Below are positions 35,971 to 44,076 of a DNA stretch of 64,000 nt, piece after piece. The stretch covers positions 1 through 64,000 of the forward strand of contig NZ_AJXU01000051.1 in NCBI RefSeq assembly GCF_000264315.1. The letters run 5' to 3'. Position 1 is the first letter of the stretch. Each line of letters begins with the position of its first letter. The position numbers were made by a program, and so were the translations under genes. This stretch comes from Rhodanobacter fulvus Jip2. Its GTDB lineage: Bacteria > Pseudomonadota > Gammaproteobacteria > Xanthomonadales > Rhodanobacteraceae. The notes below the pieces were generated by a model. That model was not told the DNA's origin and made no database searches. It saw only the letters and a list, made by a program, of their open reading frames with translations.

Positions 35971-37947
35971 ATGACCCCAGAACTCGGCCAACTCGCGCTC
36001 ATCCTCGCCTTGTTGCTGGCCCTGGCGCAGGGCATCTTGCCGCTGATCGGCGCCTGGCGCGGCAATCGCGCCTTGATGGCGGTGGCGCGCCCGGCCGCGG
36101 CGGGACAGGCGGTGTTCGTGGCGATCGCGTTCGGCATCCTGGTGTGGGCGTTCCTTCGCTTCGATTTCTCGGTGCAGTACGTGGCCGACAACTCCAACCT
36201 GGAATTGCCGTGGTATTACCGCATCGCCGCGGTGTGGGGCGCGCACGAGGGTTCGCTGCTGTTGTGGATCATGATCCTCAACGTGTGGACCGTGGCGCTG
36301 GCGGCATTCAGCCAGAAACTGCCGGAAGTTTTCGCTTCGCGCGTGCTGGCGGTGATGGGGCTGATCGCGGTGGGTTTCCTCGCCTTCATCATCTTCACCT
36401 CGAATCCGTTTGCACGGCTGTTGCCGATGCCCGGCGACGGTGCGGATCTGAACCCAGTGCTGCAGGACCCGGGCATGACGTTCCATCCACCGATGCTGTA
36501 CATGGGTTACGTGGGCTTCTCGGTGGCATTCGCGTTTTCGATCGCGGCCTTGCTGGGTGGTGAGCTGGAACAGGCCTGGGTGCGCTGGGCGCGGCCGTGG
36601 ACGAACGTGGCATGGGCTTTTCTCACCTGCGGCATCGTCGCCGGCAGCTGGTGGGCATATGCCGAGCTGGGCTGGGGCGGTTGGTGGTTCTGGGATCCGG
36701 TGGAAAACGCCAGCTTCATGCCCTGGCTGGTCGGGCTGGCGCTGATCCACGCGCAGGCGATCACCGAAAAGCGCGGCAGCCTGCGCGCGTGGACGATCCT
36801 GCTGTCGATCTTCGCGTTCTCGCTGAGCCTGCTGGGCACGTTCCTGGTGCGTTCGGGCGTGCTGACCTCGGTGCACGCCTTCGCCTCCGACCCGCGCCGC
36901 GGCGTGTTCATCCTGGCCTTCCTGACCATCATCGTCGGCGGCTCGCTGTTGCTCTATGCGCTGCGCGCGCCCAAGGTCGCCGCGGGCAAGCCGTTCAACC
37001 TGCTGTCGCGCGAAACGGCGATGCTGATCGGCAACCTGATGTTCGCGGTGGCGGCGGCGATGGTCTTGCTGGGCACGCTGTTCCCGCTGATCGGCGATGC
37101 GCTGCACATGGGTCGCATCTCGGTGGGCCCGCCCTACTTCGGTTTCCTGTTCCCGCTGCTGATGCTGCCGGTGGTGCTGCTGTTGCCGTTCGGCCCGTTC
37201 CTGCGCTGGGGCAAGGGCGATGCCGATGCGCTGAAAAGCATGCTGCTGCGCGTGACCGTCGCCGCCCTGGCCTGCGCCATCGTGGCGGCGTTCTTCGTGG
37301 ACGGTCACATGAAGGCGATCGTGGGCGTGGCCGCGGCGGTGTGGATCGGCGTGGGCGTGCTGTTGTACGCATACAAGCGCTGGCGCGAAGTGCCGCGCGG
37401 TCGCCGCTATCCGGCCGAGATGGCCGGCATGCTGCTGGCGCATTTCGGCGTGGCGGTGTTCGTGGTCGGCGTGCTGCTGTCCGAATCGCTCAGCGTCACC
37501 AGCGACGTACGCATGGCGCCGGGCCAGACCCAGCACATCGGCAGCTACGATTTCCGTTTCGATGGCGCGCACCGCACCACCGGGCCGAACTGGCGCGCCG
37601 ACCAGGGCGTGGTCACGGTCACCCGCGACGGCAAAGACATCGCCGTGATGCATCCGCAGAAGCGCACCTATCCGCGCGGCCAGGTACAGACCGAATCGGC
37701 GGTGGATGCCGGCATCACCCGCGACCTGTACGTGGCGCTGGGTGAACCGATGGACGCGGGCAATATCGAAGGCGCCTGGTCGCTGCGGCTGTACTACAAG
37801 CCGTTCGTGCGCTGGATCTGGGCCGGCGGCTTGCTGATGATGCTGGGCGGCTTTGTCTGCGCCGCCGACAAGCGCTTCCGCCTCAAGCGCACCGTCACCC
37901 GTGCGGAGCCGGCCATCGAAACGCGCCTGCAGGAAACCCGCGCATGA
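35971..37947 (+). CDS. ccmF: CcmF, heme lyase component
   Basis: Large polytopic membrane protein that, with CcmH/I, attaches heme to apocytochromes. The 658-residue protein has the WWD signature WAYAELGWGGWWFWDPVENA, conserved histidines, the IWGAHEGSLLLW-type motif (VWGAHEGSLLLWIMIL) and the C-terminal VRWIWAGGLLMMLGG. The length is typical. It ends in a 4-bp overlap with ccmG. Confidence 0.96.
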   Translation: MTPELGQLALILALLLALAQGILPLIGAWRGNRALMAVARPAAAGQAVFVAIAFGILVWAFLRFDFSVQYVADNSNLELPWYYRIAAVWGAHEGSLLLWIMILNVWTVALAAFSQKLPEVFASRVLAVMGLIAVGFLAFIIFTSNPFARLLPMPGDGADLNPVLQDPGMTFHPPMLYMGYVGFSVAFAFSIAALLGGELEQAWVRWARPWTNVAWAFLTCGIVAGSWWAYAELGWGGWWFWDPVENASFMPWLVGLALIHAQAITEKRGSLRAWTILLSIFAFSLSLLGTFLVRSGVLTSVHAFASDPRRGVFILAFLTIIVGGSLLLYALRAPKVAAGKPFNLLSRETAMLIGNLMFAVAAAMVLLGTLFPLIGDALHMGRISVGPPYFGFLFPLLMLPVVLLLPFGPFLRWGKGDADALKSMLLRVTVAALACAIVAAFFVDGHMKAIVGVAAAVWIGVGVLLYAYKRWREVPRGRRYPAEMAGMLLAHFGVAVFVVGVLLSESLSVTSDVRMAPGQTQHIGSYDFRFDGAHRTTGPNWRADQGVVTVTRDGKDIAVMHPQKRTYPRGQVQTESAVDAGITRDLYVALGEPMDAGNIEGAWSLRLYYKPFVRWIWAGGLLMMLGGFVCAADKRFRLKRTVTRAEPAIETRLQETRA

Positions 37948-38486
37948 GTCGGCTGCTGCCCTTCATCGGCTTCATGTTGCTGGCCGCGCTGTTCGGTTTC
38001 GGCATCTGGTGGAACACCCAGCACGACCCGAATGCCATCCCCACGCCGCTGCTGGACAAGCCGGCTCCCGCGTTCAACCTGCCCAAGCTGTACGAGCCGA
38101 CGCAGACAGTGAGCAAGGCCGACCTGCTGGGCAAGCCCTACCTGCTCAATGTGTTCGCCAGCTGGTGCATCGAATGCGGCGTGGAGCACCCGGTGCTGCA
38201 GGCCGAAGGTCCGACGCTGGGCGTGCAACTGGTGGGCTACAACTACAAGGATGCCCCGGCCGATGCCAAGCGTTGGCTGGCCGAACACGGCAGCCCGTAT
38301 GCCCTGGTGATCGCGGACGAACCCGGTCAGACCGCGATCGATTTCGGCGTTTACGGCGCACCGGAAAGTTTCCTGATCGATGCGCAAGGCGTCATCCGCT
38401 ACAAGCACATCGGGCCGCTTACGCCGGAGGTGGTGGCGAAGGAATTGAAGCCGGCCATCGCGGCGCTGCGCAAGGAGACACCGTGA
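37944..38486 (+). CDS. ccmG: CcmG (DsbE), thioredoxin-like reductant of apocytochrome c
   Basis: Membrane-anchored thioredoxin that keeps the apocytochrome CxxCH reduced. 180 residues: an N-terminal anchor (LLPFIGFMLLAALFGFGIWW), NVFASWCIECGVEHPVLQ with the CxxC active site (Cys-Ile-Glu-Cys), and the cis-proline region YGAPESFLIDAQGVIRYKHIGPL. It overlaps ccmF at the start; its stop overlaps the start of ccmH. Confidence 0.95.
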   Translation: MSRLLPFIGFMLLAALFGFGIWWNTQHDPNAIPTPLLDKPAPAFNLPKLYEPTQTVSKADLLGKPYLLNVFASWCIECGVEHPVLQAEGPTLGVQLVGYNYKDAPADAKRWLAEHGSPYALVIADEPGQTAIDFGVYGAPESFLIDAQGVIRYKHIGPLTPEVVAKELKPAIAALRKETP

Positions 38487-39028
38487 TGCGCCTTTCGTCC
38501 TGTGGGAGCGGCTTCAGCCGCGATGCCTTTTGTCGGAGCACGCAAGGAGCATCGCGGCTGAAGCCGCTCCCACAGGGGTTTCTGCTGCGACTGCTGCTGG
38601 TCATCCTGTTCGCGTTTGCCGGCACGTTGCACGCGCAGGCGATCGAGCCGATGCCGTTCGCCAACCACGCGCAGGAGTTGCGCTTTCAGCACCTCACCCA
38701 TGAGCTGCGCTGCCCGATGTGCCAGAACGAGACATTGGCCGATTCCAACGCGCCGATCGCGCGTGACCTGCGCAACCAGATCTTCAAGATGATGCAGCAG
38801 GGCAAGAGCGACGACGAGATCAAGCAATACCTGGTGGCGCGGTATTCCAAGTTCGTGCTGTACGACCCGCCACTGACACGCGGCACCTGGCTGCTGTGGT
38901 TCGGTCCGCTGCTGATCCTGCTTGGCGGTGCCGGCGTGGTGCTGGTGGCGATACGCAAACGCGGCCGCATGCCGGCCAATGGATCGTCGGGGCCGCGCCC
39001 CTCGATCGACAACGGGGATGATTGGTGA
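38486..39028 (+). CDS. ccmH: CcmH, with a repeat-encoded insertion in its signal peptide
   Basis: Membrane-anchored thiol-reducing subunit of the heme lyase. The mature domain is normal: ELRCPMCQNETLADSNAPIARDLRNQI with the LRCxxC pair, YLVARYSKFVLYDPPL, then a C-terminal membrane segment. The 180-residue reading frame is unusual at its N-terminus: MRLSS is followed by 26 residues encoded by a perfect inverted-repeat REP element (38499-38576) and only then by the hydrophobic core FLLRLLLVILFAFAGTLHAQA. No other in-frame ATG/GTG/TTG exists after the repeat, so the start at 38486 must be used. Removal of the 78 bp restores a standard signal peptide. Confidence 0.93.
   Translation: MRLSSCGSGFSRDAFCRSTQGASRLKPLPQGFLLRLLLVILFAFAGTLHAQAIEPMPFANHAQELRFQHLTHELRCPMCQNETLADSNAPIARDLRNQIFKMMQQGKSDDEIKQYLVARYSKFVLYDPPLTRGTWLLWFGPLLILLGGAGVVLVAIRKRGRMPANGSSGPRPSIDNGDDW
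38499..38576. repeat. REP-like element: perfect 27-bp inverted repeat inside ccmH
   Basis: The arms at 38499-38525 and 38550-38576 are exact reverse complements, with a 24-bp loop. The core GGAGCGGCTTCAGCCGCGA is the well-known REP-type sequence of many Pseudomonas/Xanthomonadales genomes, usually intergenic. Here the 78 bp equal 26 codons and keep the ccmH frame open. Confidence 0.93.
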
Positions 39029-40074
39029 AAATCGCTTTCTACATTGCTGCCGCGGCGATGATCGCCGTGGCGCTGGCGGTATTGCTGCTGCCATTGATGC
39101 GACACGGCCGCACGTCCACCAGGCCACGCGCGGTTTTCGCACTGGCCCTGATCATCGCGCTGGCGCTGCCACTGGGCACTGCCAGCCTGTATCTGATGGT
39201 GGGAACGCCGGTAGCGCTCAATACCATCCAGGCCCAGGCGCCGGTCAGCATGGAGCAGGCACTGGTGCAATTGCGCACGCACCTGACCGAGCAGCCCGAT
39301 GACGTGCGGGGCTGGATGGTGCTGGCGCAGACCAACAGCATGCTGCACAGCCCCGCGGATGCGCGCGACGCCTACGACCACGTGCTCAAGCTCGCGCCCA
39401 ACAATGCCGAGGCCATGGTCGGCTGGGTCGAGGCCGACTCGATGGCGCGCAGCGATCACCGGATCACCGGCCGCGCGCTGGAGTTGCTGAAACACGCCGT
39501 ATCGCTGCAGCCGGACAGCCAGCGCGGCCTGTGGTTGCTCGGCATCGGTCAATTCCAGCAAGGTGACTACAGCAACGCCGCCGCCACCTGGCGCGTGCTG
39601 CAGCCGCAGCTGGAGCCGGGCTCGAAGGTGGCCGAAGCGGTAGCCATGCAGATCGGGGTAGCGCAATCCCGCGCCGGAAAATCGCCGGCCGGCGCGTCTT
39701 CGGTCGGCGCCGCGGCAGCCGCGCAGGAACCCGGATTGCGGGTGCAGGTGTCGCTGGCACCGGCGCTGAAAAAGAAGCTGAAACCCGGCGACGTGTTGTT
39801 CGTCTATGCCCGCGCCGCAGGCGGTCCACCGATGCCGCTGGCTGCCGTCAAGCGCGACGCCGCCAAACTGCCACTCGAAGTCACCCTGACCGACGCCATG
39901 GCGATGACGCCCGCCGCGCGGCTGTCGTCGGCGGCCAAGGTGGAAGTGGGCGCGCGCATCAGCCACGACGGCCAGCCCATTGCCCGCGAAGGTGACCTGG
40001 AAGGCAGCGCCGGCATCGTCGAGGTGAATCGCCGCACGCCGGTCACCCTCGTCATCGACAAGGTGCATCCATGA
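39025..40074 (+). CDS. ccmI: CcmI (CycH), TPR apocytochrome chaperone
   Basis: Periplasmic apocytochrome c chaperone. The 349-residue protein, from a GTG at 39025 that overlaps the ccmH stop, has a membrane segment near each end of its first 60 residues and a TPR region (QALVQLRTHLTEQPDDVRGWMVLAQTNSML to YDHVLKLAPNNAEAMVGW). It ends with a C-terminal domain rich in beta strands (LRVQVSLAPALKKKLKPGDVLFVYA to ARLSSAAKVEVGARISHDGQ) as in other proteobacterial CcmI. It ends in a 4-bp overlap with metX. Confidence 0.9.
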   Translation: MKIAFYIAAAAMIAVALAVLLLPLMRHGRTSTRPRAVFALALIIALALPLGTASLYLMVGTPVALNTIQAQAPVSMEQALVQLRTHLTEQPDDVRGWMVLAQTNSMLHSPADARDAYDHVLKLAPNNAEAMVGWVEADSMARSDHRITGRALELLKHAVSLQPDSQRGLWLLGIGQFQQGDYSNAAATWRVLQPQLEPGSKVAEAVAMQIGVAQSRAGKSPAGASSVGAAAAAQEPGLRVQVSLAPALKKKLKPGDVLFVYARAAGGPPMPLAAVKRDAAKLPLEVTLTDAMAMTPAARLSSAAKVEVGARISHDGQPIAREGDLEGSAGIVEVNRRTPVTLVIDKVHP

Positions 40075-41213
40075 ACGGCCCCGGCACCGCGCACGACGCG
40101 CGCCGCTACTTCGCCCTGCCCTCGCCGTTCCGCATGAAGCGTGGCGGCGAACTGCACGGCGCCAGCGTGGCCTACGAGACCTGGGGCGAGCTGAATGCGG
40201 CGCGTGACAACGGGCTGCTGATTCTCACCGGGCTGTCGCCCAGCGCCCACGCCGCCTCGTCCGTCGACGATCCCGCGCCCGGCTGGTGGGAAGGCATGAT
40301 CGGGCCGGGCAAGGCGATCGACACCACCCACTGGTTCGTCATCTGCGTGAACTCGCTGGGCAGCGACAAGGGCTCGACCAGCCCGGCCTCGATCGATCCG
40401 GCCAGCGGCGAACCGTACCGGCTGAACTTCCCCGAGCTGGCATTGGAAGATGTTGCCGAAGCCGCGCACGCCACCGTCAACAGCCTGGGCATCGAGCAAC
40501 TCGCGTGCCTGATCGGCTGCTCGATGGGCGGCATGAGCGCGCTGGCCTACATGCTGCTGCACCCGGGCGGCGCGCGCGCGCACATCAGCGTGGACACCGC
40601 TCCGCAGGCGCAGCCGTTCGCCATCGCCATCCGCTCGCTGCAGCGCGAGGCGATCCGGCTGGACCCGCGCTGGGACGAGGGCCGCTACGACATCCACGCC
40701 CAGGACGGCGACCGTTACCCCGACATCGGCATGAGCATCGCCCGCAAGCTGGGCGTGATCACCTATCGCTCGGCGATGGAGTGGAACGGCCGCTTCGCCC
40801 GCATCCGGCTCGATCCGGAGCAGCGGGACGACGACCCGTTCGGCCGCGAGTTCCAGGTCGAGTCCTATCTTGAAGGGCACGCGCGGCGCTTCGTGCGCCA
40901 CTTCGATCCCAATTGCTACCTCTACCTGTCGCGCGCCAGCGACTGGTTCGACATCGCCGAATACGGCAATGGCAGCGTGCACGAAGGGCTGCAGCGCATC
41001 CGCATCGAGCGGGCGATGGTGATCGGCGTCAGCACCGACATCCTGTTTCCGCTGGAGCAGCAGGAGCAGATCGCCAAGGGCCTGGAGGCGGCCGGCGCCA
41101 CGGTGGATTTCGTGGCGCTGGACTCGCCGCAGGGGCACGACGCGTTCCTGGTCGACATCGAAAACTACAGCCGCGCCATCGGCGGCTTCCTCGATCGATT
41201 GGGCGCGGATTGA
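40071..41213 (+). CDS. metX: MetX-family O-acyltransferase (homoserine O-acetyl- or serine O-succinyltransferase)
   Basis: Alpha/beta-hydrolase acyltransferase that activates homoserine (methionine) or, in many Xanthomonadales, serine (cysteine). The 380-residue protein has the nucleophile elbow LIGCSMGGMSALAYM (about residue 148) and the catalytic Asp/His region VIGVSTDILFPLEQQEQIAK and GHDAFLVD. The oxyanion block LTGLSPSAHAAS and SLGSDKGSTSPASIDPASG matches the Xanthomonadales branch reported to act on serine, so serine O-succinyltransferase is a real alternative. It overlaps ccmI by 4 bp, an unusual pairing. Confidence 0.88.
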   Translation: MNGPGTAHDARRYFALPSPFRMKRGGELHGASVAYETWGELNAARDNGLLILTGLSPSAHAASSVDDPAPGWWEGMIGPGKAIDTTHWFVICVNSLGSDKGSTSPASIDPASGEPYRLNFPELALEDVAEAAHATVNSLGIEQLACLIGCSMGGMSALAYMLLHPGGARAHISVDTAPQAQPFAIAIRSLQREAIRLDPRWDEGRYDIHAQDGDRYPDIGMSIARKLGVITYRSAMEWNGRFARIRLDPEQRDDDPFGREFQVESYLEGHARRFVRHFDPNCYLYLSRASDWFDIAEYGNGSVHEGLQRIRIERAMVIGVSTDILFPLEQQEQIAKGLEAAGATVDFVALDSPQGHDAFLVDIENYSRAIGGFLDRLGAD

Positions 41214-41227
41214 CCCGCTGACGGGGC

Positions 41228-41256
41228 TCGACCGCGCCCATCGAACCCGGCATAAT
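41228..41256 (+). promoter_or_regulatory. Promoter of the tRNA-Leu gene
   Basis: TCGACC (41228-41233) as -35, a 17-bp spacer, and CATAAT (41251-41256) as -10, 14 bp before the tRNA 5' end. The position and spacing fit a sigma70 tRNA promoter. Confidence 0.6.
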
Positions 41257-41269
41257 GCGTCGCTCACAT

Positions 41270-41355
41270 GCCGGTGTGGCGGAATGGTAGACGCGGCGGA
41301 CTCAAAATCCGCTGGCAGCGATGTCGTGTAGGTTCGAGTCCTATCACCGGTACCA
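41270..41355 (+). tRNA. tRNA-Leu (anticodon CAA)
   Basis: An 86-base class II tRNA. The acceptor arm GCCGGTG pairs with CACCGGT (one G-U), the anticodon arm is GCGGA-CTCAAAA-TCCGC with anticodon CAA, there is a long variable arm, the T arm holds GTTCGAGTC, and the CCA end is encoded. It lies between metX and the prophage-like region and is a plausible phage attachment site. Confidence 0.95.
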
Positions 41356-41386
41356 ACACTTTGCGCGGTTTTCGATGGTCGGATTT

Positions 41387-41424
41387 CGGTCCGCAATTCT
41401 GGAACCGGTCCGCAATTCTCGAAC
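41387..41424. repeat. 19-bp tandem direct repeat downstream of tRNA-Leu
   Basis: Two adjacent 19-bp units, starting at 41387 and 41406, share CGGTCCGCAATTCT; they differ at one position (GGAAC versus CGAAC ends). Such direct repeats near a tRNA 3' end can be integrase arm sites, but no integrase is in view. Confidence 0.6.
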
Positions 41425-41429
41425 AACTG

Positions 41430-41451
41430 GCCCGCCTTGTGCGGGCTTTTT
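41430..41451 (+). terminator. Intrinsic terminator after tRNA-Leu
   Basis: GCCCGC and GCGGGC form a stem with loop CTTGT, followed by TTTTT. It is about 75 bp after the tRNA end and oriented to stop plus-strand transcription. Confidence 0.85.
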
Positions 41452-41546
41452 GTTGCCCCAGTCATCGGCCCGCGCCTGAACGCTGGTCGCCGAAACTGAC
41501 TCTCGCCGGATGAGGCCTGACGGCTGGGGCGTGACCAGTGTCCCGC

Positions 41547-41590
41547 GGCGTCAGCCTCAGCGCTGTCAGGCGAAGACGCCTCGCGGCGTC
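41547..41590. repeat. Two CGCGGCGTCAG repeats and alternative hairpins before the lipoprotein gene
   Basis: CGCGGCGTCAG occurs at 41544-41554 and 41582-41592. GGCGTC at either copy can pair with GACGCC at 41575-41580, giving two mutually exclusive hairpins upstream of the lipoprotein start. Whether it acts as a leader switch is unknown. Confidence 0.35.
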
Positions 41591-41631
41591 AGAATAGGCT
41601 ACGCTTGACCCTCGGAATGAGGAGCGAAAGG

Positions 41632-43104
41632 ATGCGGTACAAGGCGTGCGGTTGCGTGGCTATGCTGTTGCTTGCTGGATGCAATGAACCGCCCCGGGAT
41701 GCATTTTTCACACTGTCATCCCTGCCCCAGGAACCGGCTACGCAGGCACCTTTCCGCATCTCCGAGACGACCGGCGCTCCGGTGCTCACCAGGGGACCAG
41801 CGGGAGCCTGGGATTCCGTCGACGTGCTTAACCCCTCGGTGATCCGCTTCAAGGGGAAGCTGCTCAATTTCTATTCGGGCTTCGACGGCGAGTCTTGGCG
41901 GACCGGGCTGGCCACGTCAGACGACGGTATGCATTGGGCGAAGTTCGGCGGAAACCCGGTGCTCTCGCCCGGCCATTCGTGGGATAGCCAGTACATCGCT
42001 GCCAACGGCGCAGCGATCGCCTGGAAGGGGCGGATTCTGTACCTCTACCAAGGGCAGGACGCGCAGGGCATCACCCGGATCGGACTCGCCACCACGAGCG
42101 ATGGTGAGCGGCTGGCAAAGGCGAATCGCCCCGTGCTGGATGTGGGGCGCCCGCATGCCTGGGACGGCAAGGCTGTTGGCGACCCGTACGTGATCGTGCG
42201 GGGTAGCAAGCTTTACCTGTATTACCTCGGTATGGATGAGCACAACATCCAACGCCTCGGCGTGGCCATGTCCTCCGATGGAGAGCGCTGGACGAAGTTC
42301 GCAGGCAACCCCATCCTCGACGTGGGAGCCGCCAGCACGTTCGACGAGAACGGCTTGGGTGAGCCCAGCGTGGTGTTCTCCGCGCCCTTCTACTACATGA
42401 TTTACACGGGACGCAGCGCGAGCGAATCACGCGACCTCGGCTATGCGATATCGAGCGATGGCGTCAGCTGGAAGAAAATGTCCACCGCGGGTGTCTTCAC
42501 CGACAGAAAGGGCTGGAACGACAAGGTCATTTGCGACAGCACGATTCTGGGCAATGACGACGGCAGCTTCACCGTTTGGTACGGCGGTGGCGACGTAGCG
42601 CGCCCGGATGAACGAATCGATGGGCAGATCGGGCGTTTCAGCCTTACCCTCGCGCCGCCGTACGTTGCGGACGGCTTCGACGCATCCGTCGACTATCTTG
42701 CCGCCGGCCTGCGCAGCACGTCGATACTGCGTGGTTCATGGGTGGCTGATGGCGGTTCTGCATGGGTTGGGCCGGATGCATCCGCTCGCATCTGGAGCCT
42801 TCCGGGCGACGGGCAGTCCATTGACATATCGGGGTGGATGCCCGTGTCGCTCTATCGCAAGGCGGGCATAGACGCGCCCATTTCTCTGCGCGCCACGATC
42901 AACGGCAAGCAGGTAGCGGAAAAGTCGTTCACCAGTGACGAGCTCTTCCATATCCGCGTGTTGCCCAAACAGCTGCAGGGCATGACGGCCCCACTGTTCG
43001 TCGAACTGCAAACGGATCATTCGTTCACGCCGAGCACATTCTCTAGCAGCCCCGACACGCGCGCCTTGTCGCTCAAGGTGTCGCGCGTCGGACTGTCGCG
43101 ATAG
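41632..43104 (+). CDS. Lipoprotein with five-bladed beta-propeller (GH43-like) and C-terminal beta-sandwich
   Basis: Predicted 490-residue lipoprotein. The ATG at 41632 has GGAG upstream; the signal peptide ends LLLAGC, an ideal lipobox. Residues about 50-330 contain repeated propeller blades (NPSVIRFKGKLLNFYSGFDG, TSDDGMHWAKFGGNPVLSPG, SSDGERWTKFAGNPILDVG, SSDGVSWKKM). The GDPYVIV and GLGEPSVVF motifs could hold acidic residues of a glycosidase site, but the first blade has NP where active GH43 enzymes have DP. The C-terminal 150 residues resemble a carbohydrate-related sandwich (PGDGQSIDISGWMP, SSSPDTRALSLKVSRVGL). It is the only plus-strand gene beside the prophage tail genes; a surface or superinfection role is inferred. 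Confidence 0.65.
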   Translation: MRYKACGCVAMLLLAGCNEPPRDAFFTLSSLPQEPATQAPFRISETTGAPVLTRGPAGAWDSVDVLNPSVIRFKGKLLNFYSGFDGESWRTGLATSDDGMHWAKFGGNPVLSPGHSWDSQYIAANGAAIAWKGRILYLYQGQDAQGITRIGLATTSDGERLAKANRPVLDVGRPHAWDGKAVGDPYVIVRGSKLYLYYLGMDEHNIQRLGVAMSSDGERWTKFAGNPILDVGAASTFDENGLGEPSVVFSAPFYYMIYTGRSASESRDLGYAISSDGVSWKKMSTAGVFTDRKGWNDKVICDSTILGNDDGSFTVWYGGGDVARPDERIDGQIGRFSLTLAPPYVADGFDASVDYLAAGLRSTSILRGSWVADGGSAWVGPDASARIWSLPGDGQSIDISGWMPVSLYRKAGIDAPISLRATINGKQVAEKSFTSDELFHIRVLPKQLQGMTAPLFVELQTDHSFTPSTFSSSPDTRALSLKVSRVGLSR

Positions 43105-43108
43105 CCGA

Positions 43109-44014
43109 TTAGGCGTATTCGTAGACGATGCAGATGCCCGGGGCGCCATTGCCGCCCGCCCTCGCGGCGCCACCGGCGACTGTCGTTGCGCCAGAGCCTC
43201 CGCTTCCGGGTGTCGTGGCCGCATTGCCGTTGGCGGTGGCGTTGATCGATGCGTTAGCGCCGGCACCGAAGAACGAGGCACCACCGGAGCCGGAGATGAC
43301 ATTGCCGCCCGTGGTCATGAATGCTGTCGCGCCAAAGCCACCGGAGGCGTTGAGGATGTTTCCGCCGATGCCGACGCCACCCCCGTTGGCATAGCCCGTG
43401 ATGAAGGGGAAGCTGATTTGAGCGGCGGTTGCGCCGCTGCCACTGCCACCCGGTGCCGACAGAAGCGCGCCGAATGATGATGCGCCTCCATTGCCGCCAG
43501 CGCCGCCGGTGGTGCCGGTACCGCCAGCGCCTACGGTGATCGTCACTCCGGAGAAGCCGGTGGTTAGGCGGCTCTTGGCGTAGCCGCCAGCGCCACCACC
43601 AGCGCCTGCGGAAGCCTGCGATGCTGAGCACGCCGCCGTGCCGCCACCGGCGCCACCGGCACCAGAAAGTTCGACTATGACGCTCTTGGTGCCAGGTGTC
43701 GGCGTGTATGTACCGCTTGCCGCGAACTTCTGCACACCGATGAGGCGGCCCGTGGTGGCCTTCTTCAGGTTGTCAAGAAGCGTTGCCGTGGTGCCATCGT
43801 CGATGGCGTCTTCACCCGTGTTGTCGACGATGAACTGAGCGATCACGGCGGCCATGAGAGTGGCTTGCCGCAAGGTCTTGTTTACCGCTGCCGATGAAGC
43901 GACGCCCTGGGTGTAGCCGGTATCGGTGGCTGACGCCGCGGCATATTCCGCCTGCGTCAGCACGTTGGCATCGCTGGCGGCCGCGAACGTCAGGAAATCG
44001 TTTTGAATGGGCAT
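43109..44014 (-). CDS. Glycine-rich phage tail fibre / receptor-binding protein
   Basis: Last gene of the tail module. From the ATG at 44014 it has 301 residues: an N-terminal part of about 100 residues, with TQAEYAAASATDTGYTQGVASS and DDGTTATLLDNLKKAT as in phage tail-collar or fibre proteins, and then a Gly/Ala/Ser-rich adhesin region (SGAGGAGGG, GVTITVGAGGTGTTGGAGG, and so on) that ends GICIVYEY. Such glycine-rich sandwich tips, as in T4-like gp38 adhesins, bind receptors, and their loops vary between phages. No chaperone gene follows; the next gene is the plus-strand lipoprotein. Confidence 0.8.
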   Translation of the reverse strand: MPIQNDFLTFAAASDANVLTQAEYAAASATDTGYTQGVASSAAVNKTLRQATLMAAVIAQFIVDNTGEDAIDDGTTATLLDNLKKATTGRLIGVQKFAASGTYTPTPGTKSVIVELSGAGGAGGGTAACSASQASAGAGGGAGGYAKSRLTTGFSGVTITVGAGGTGTTGGAGGNGGASSFGALLSAPGGSGSGATAAQISFPFITGYANGGGVGIGGNILNASGGFGATAFMTTGGNVISGSGGASFFGAGANASINATANGNAATTPGSGGSGATTVAGGAARAGGNGAPGICIVYEYA

Positions 44015-44076
44015 GATGGCTCCGGGCACAAAAAAGGCGCCTTATGGCGCCCGCGGAAGGTGGCTTGGTTACGGGT

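Noticed and set aside
35782-37653. Minus-strand open frame of 623 codons opposite ccmF
   Set aside because: Antisense of ccmF, with a biased HQR-rich composition and no domain.
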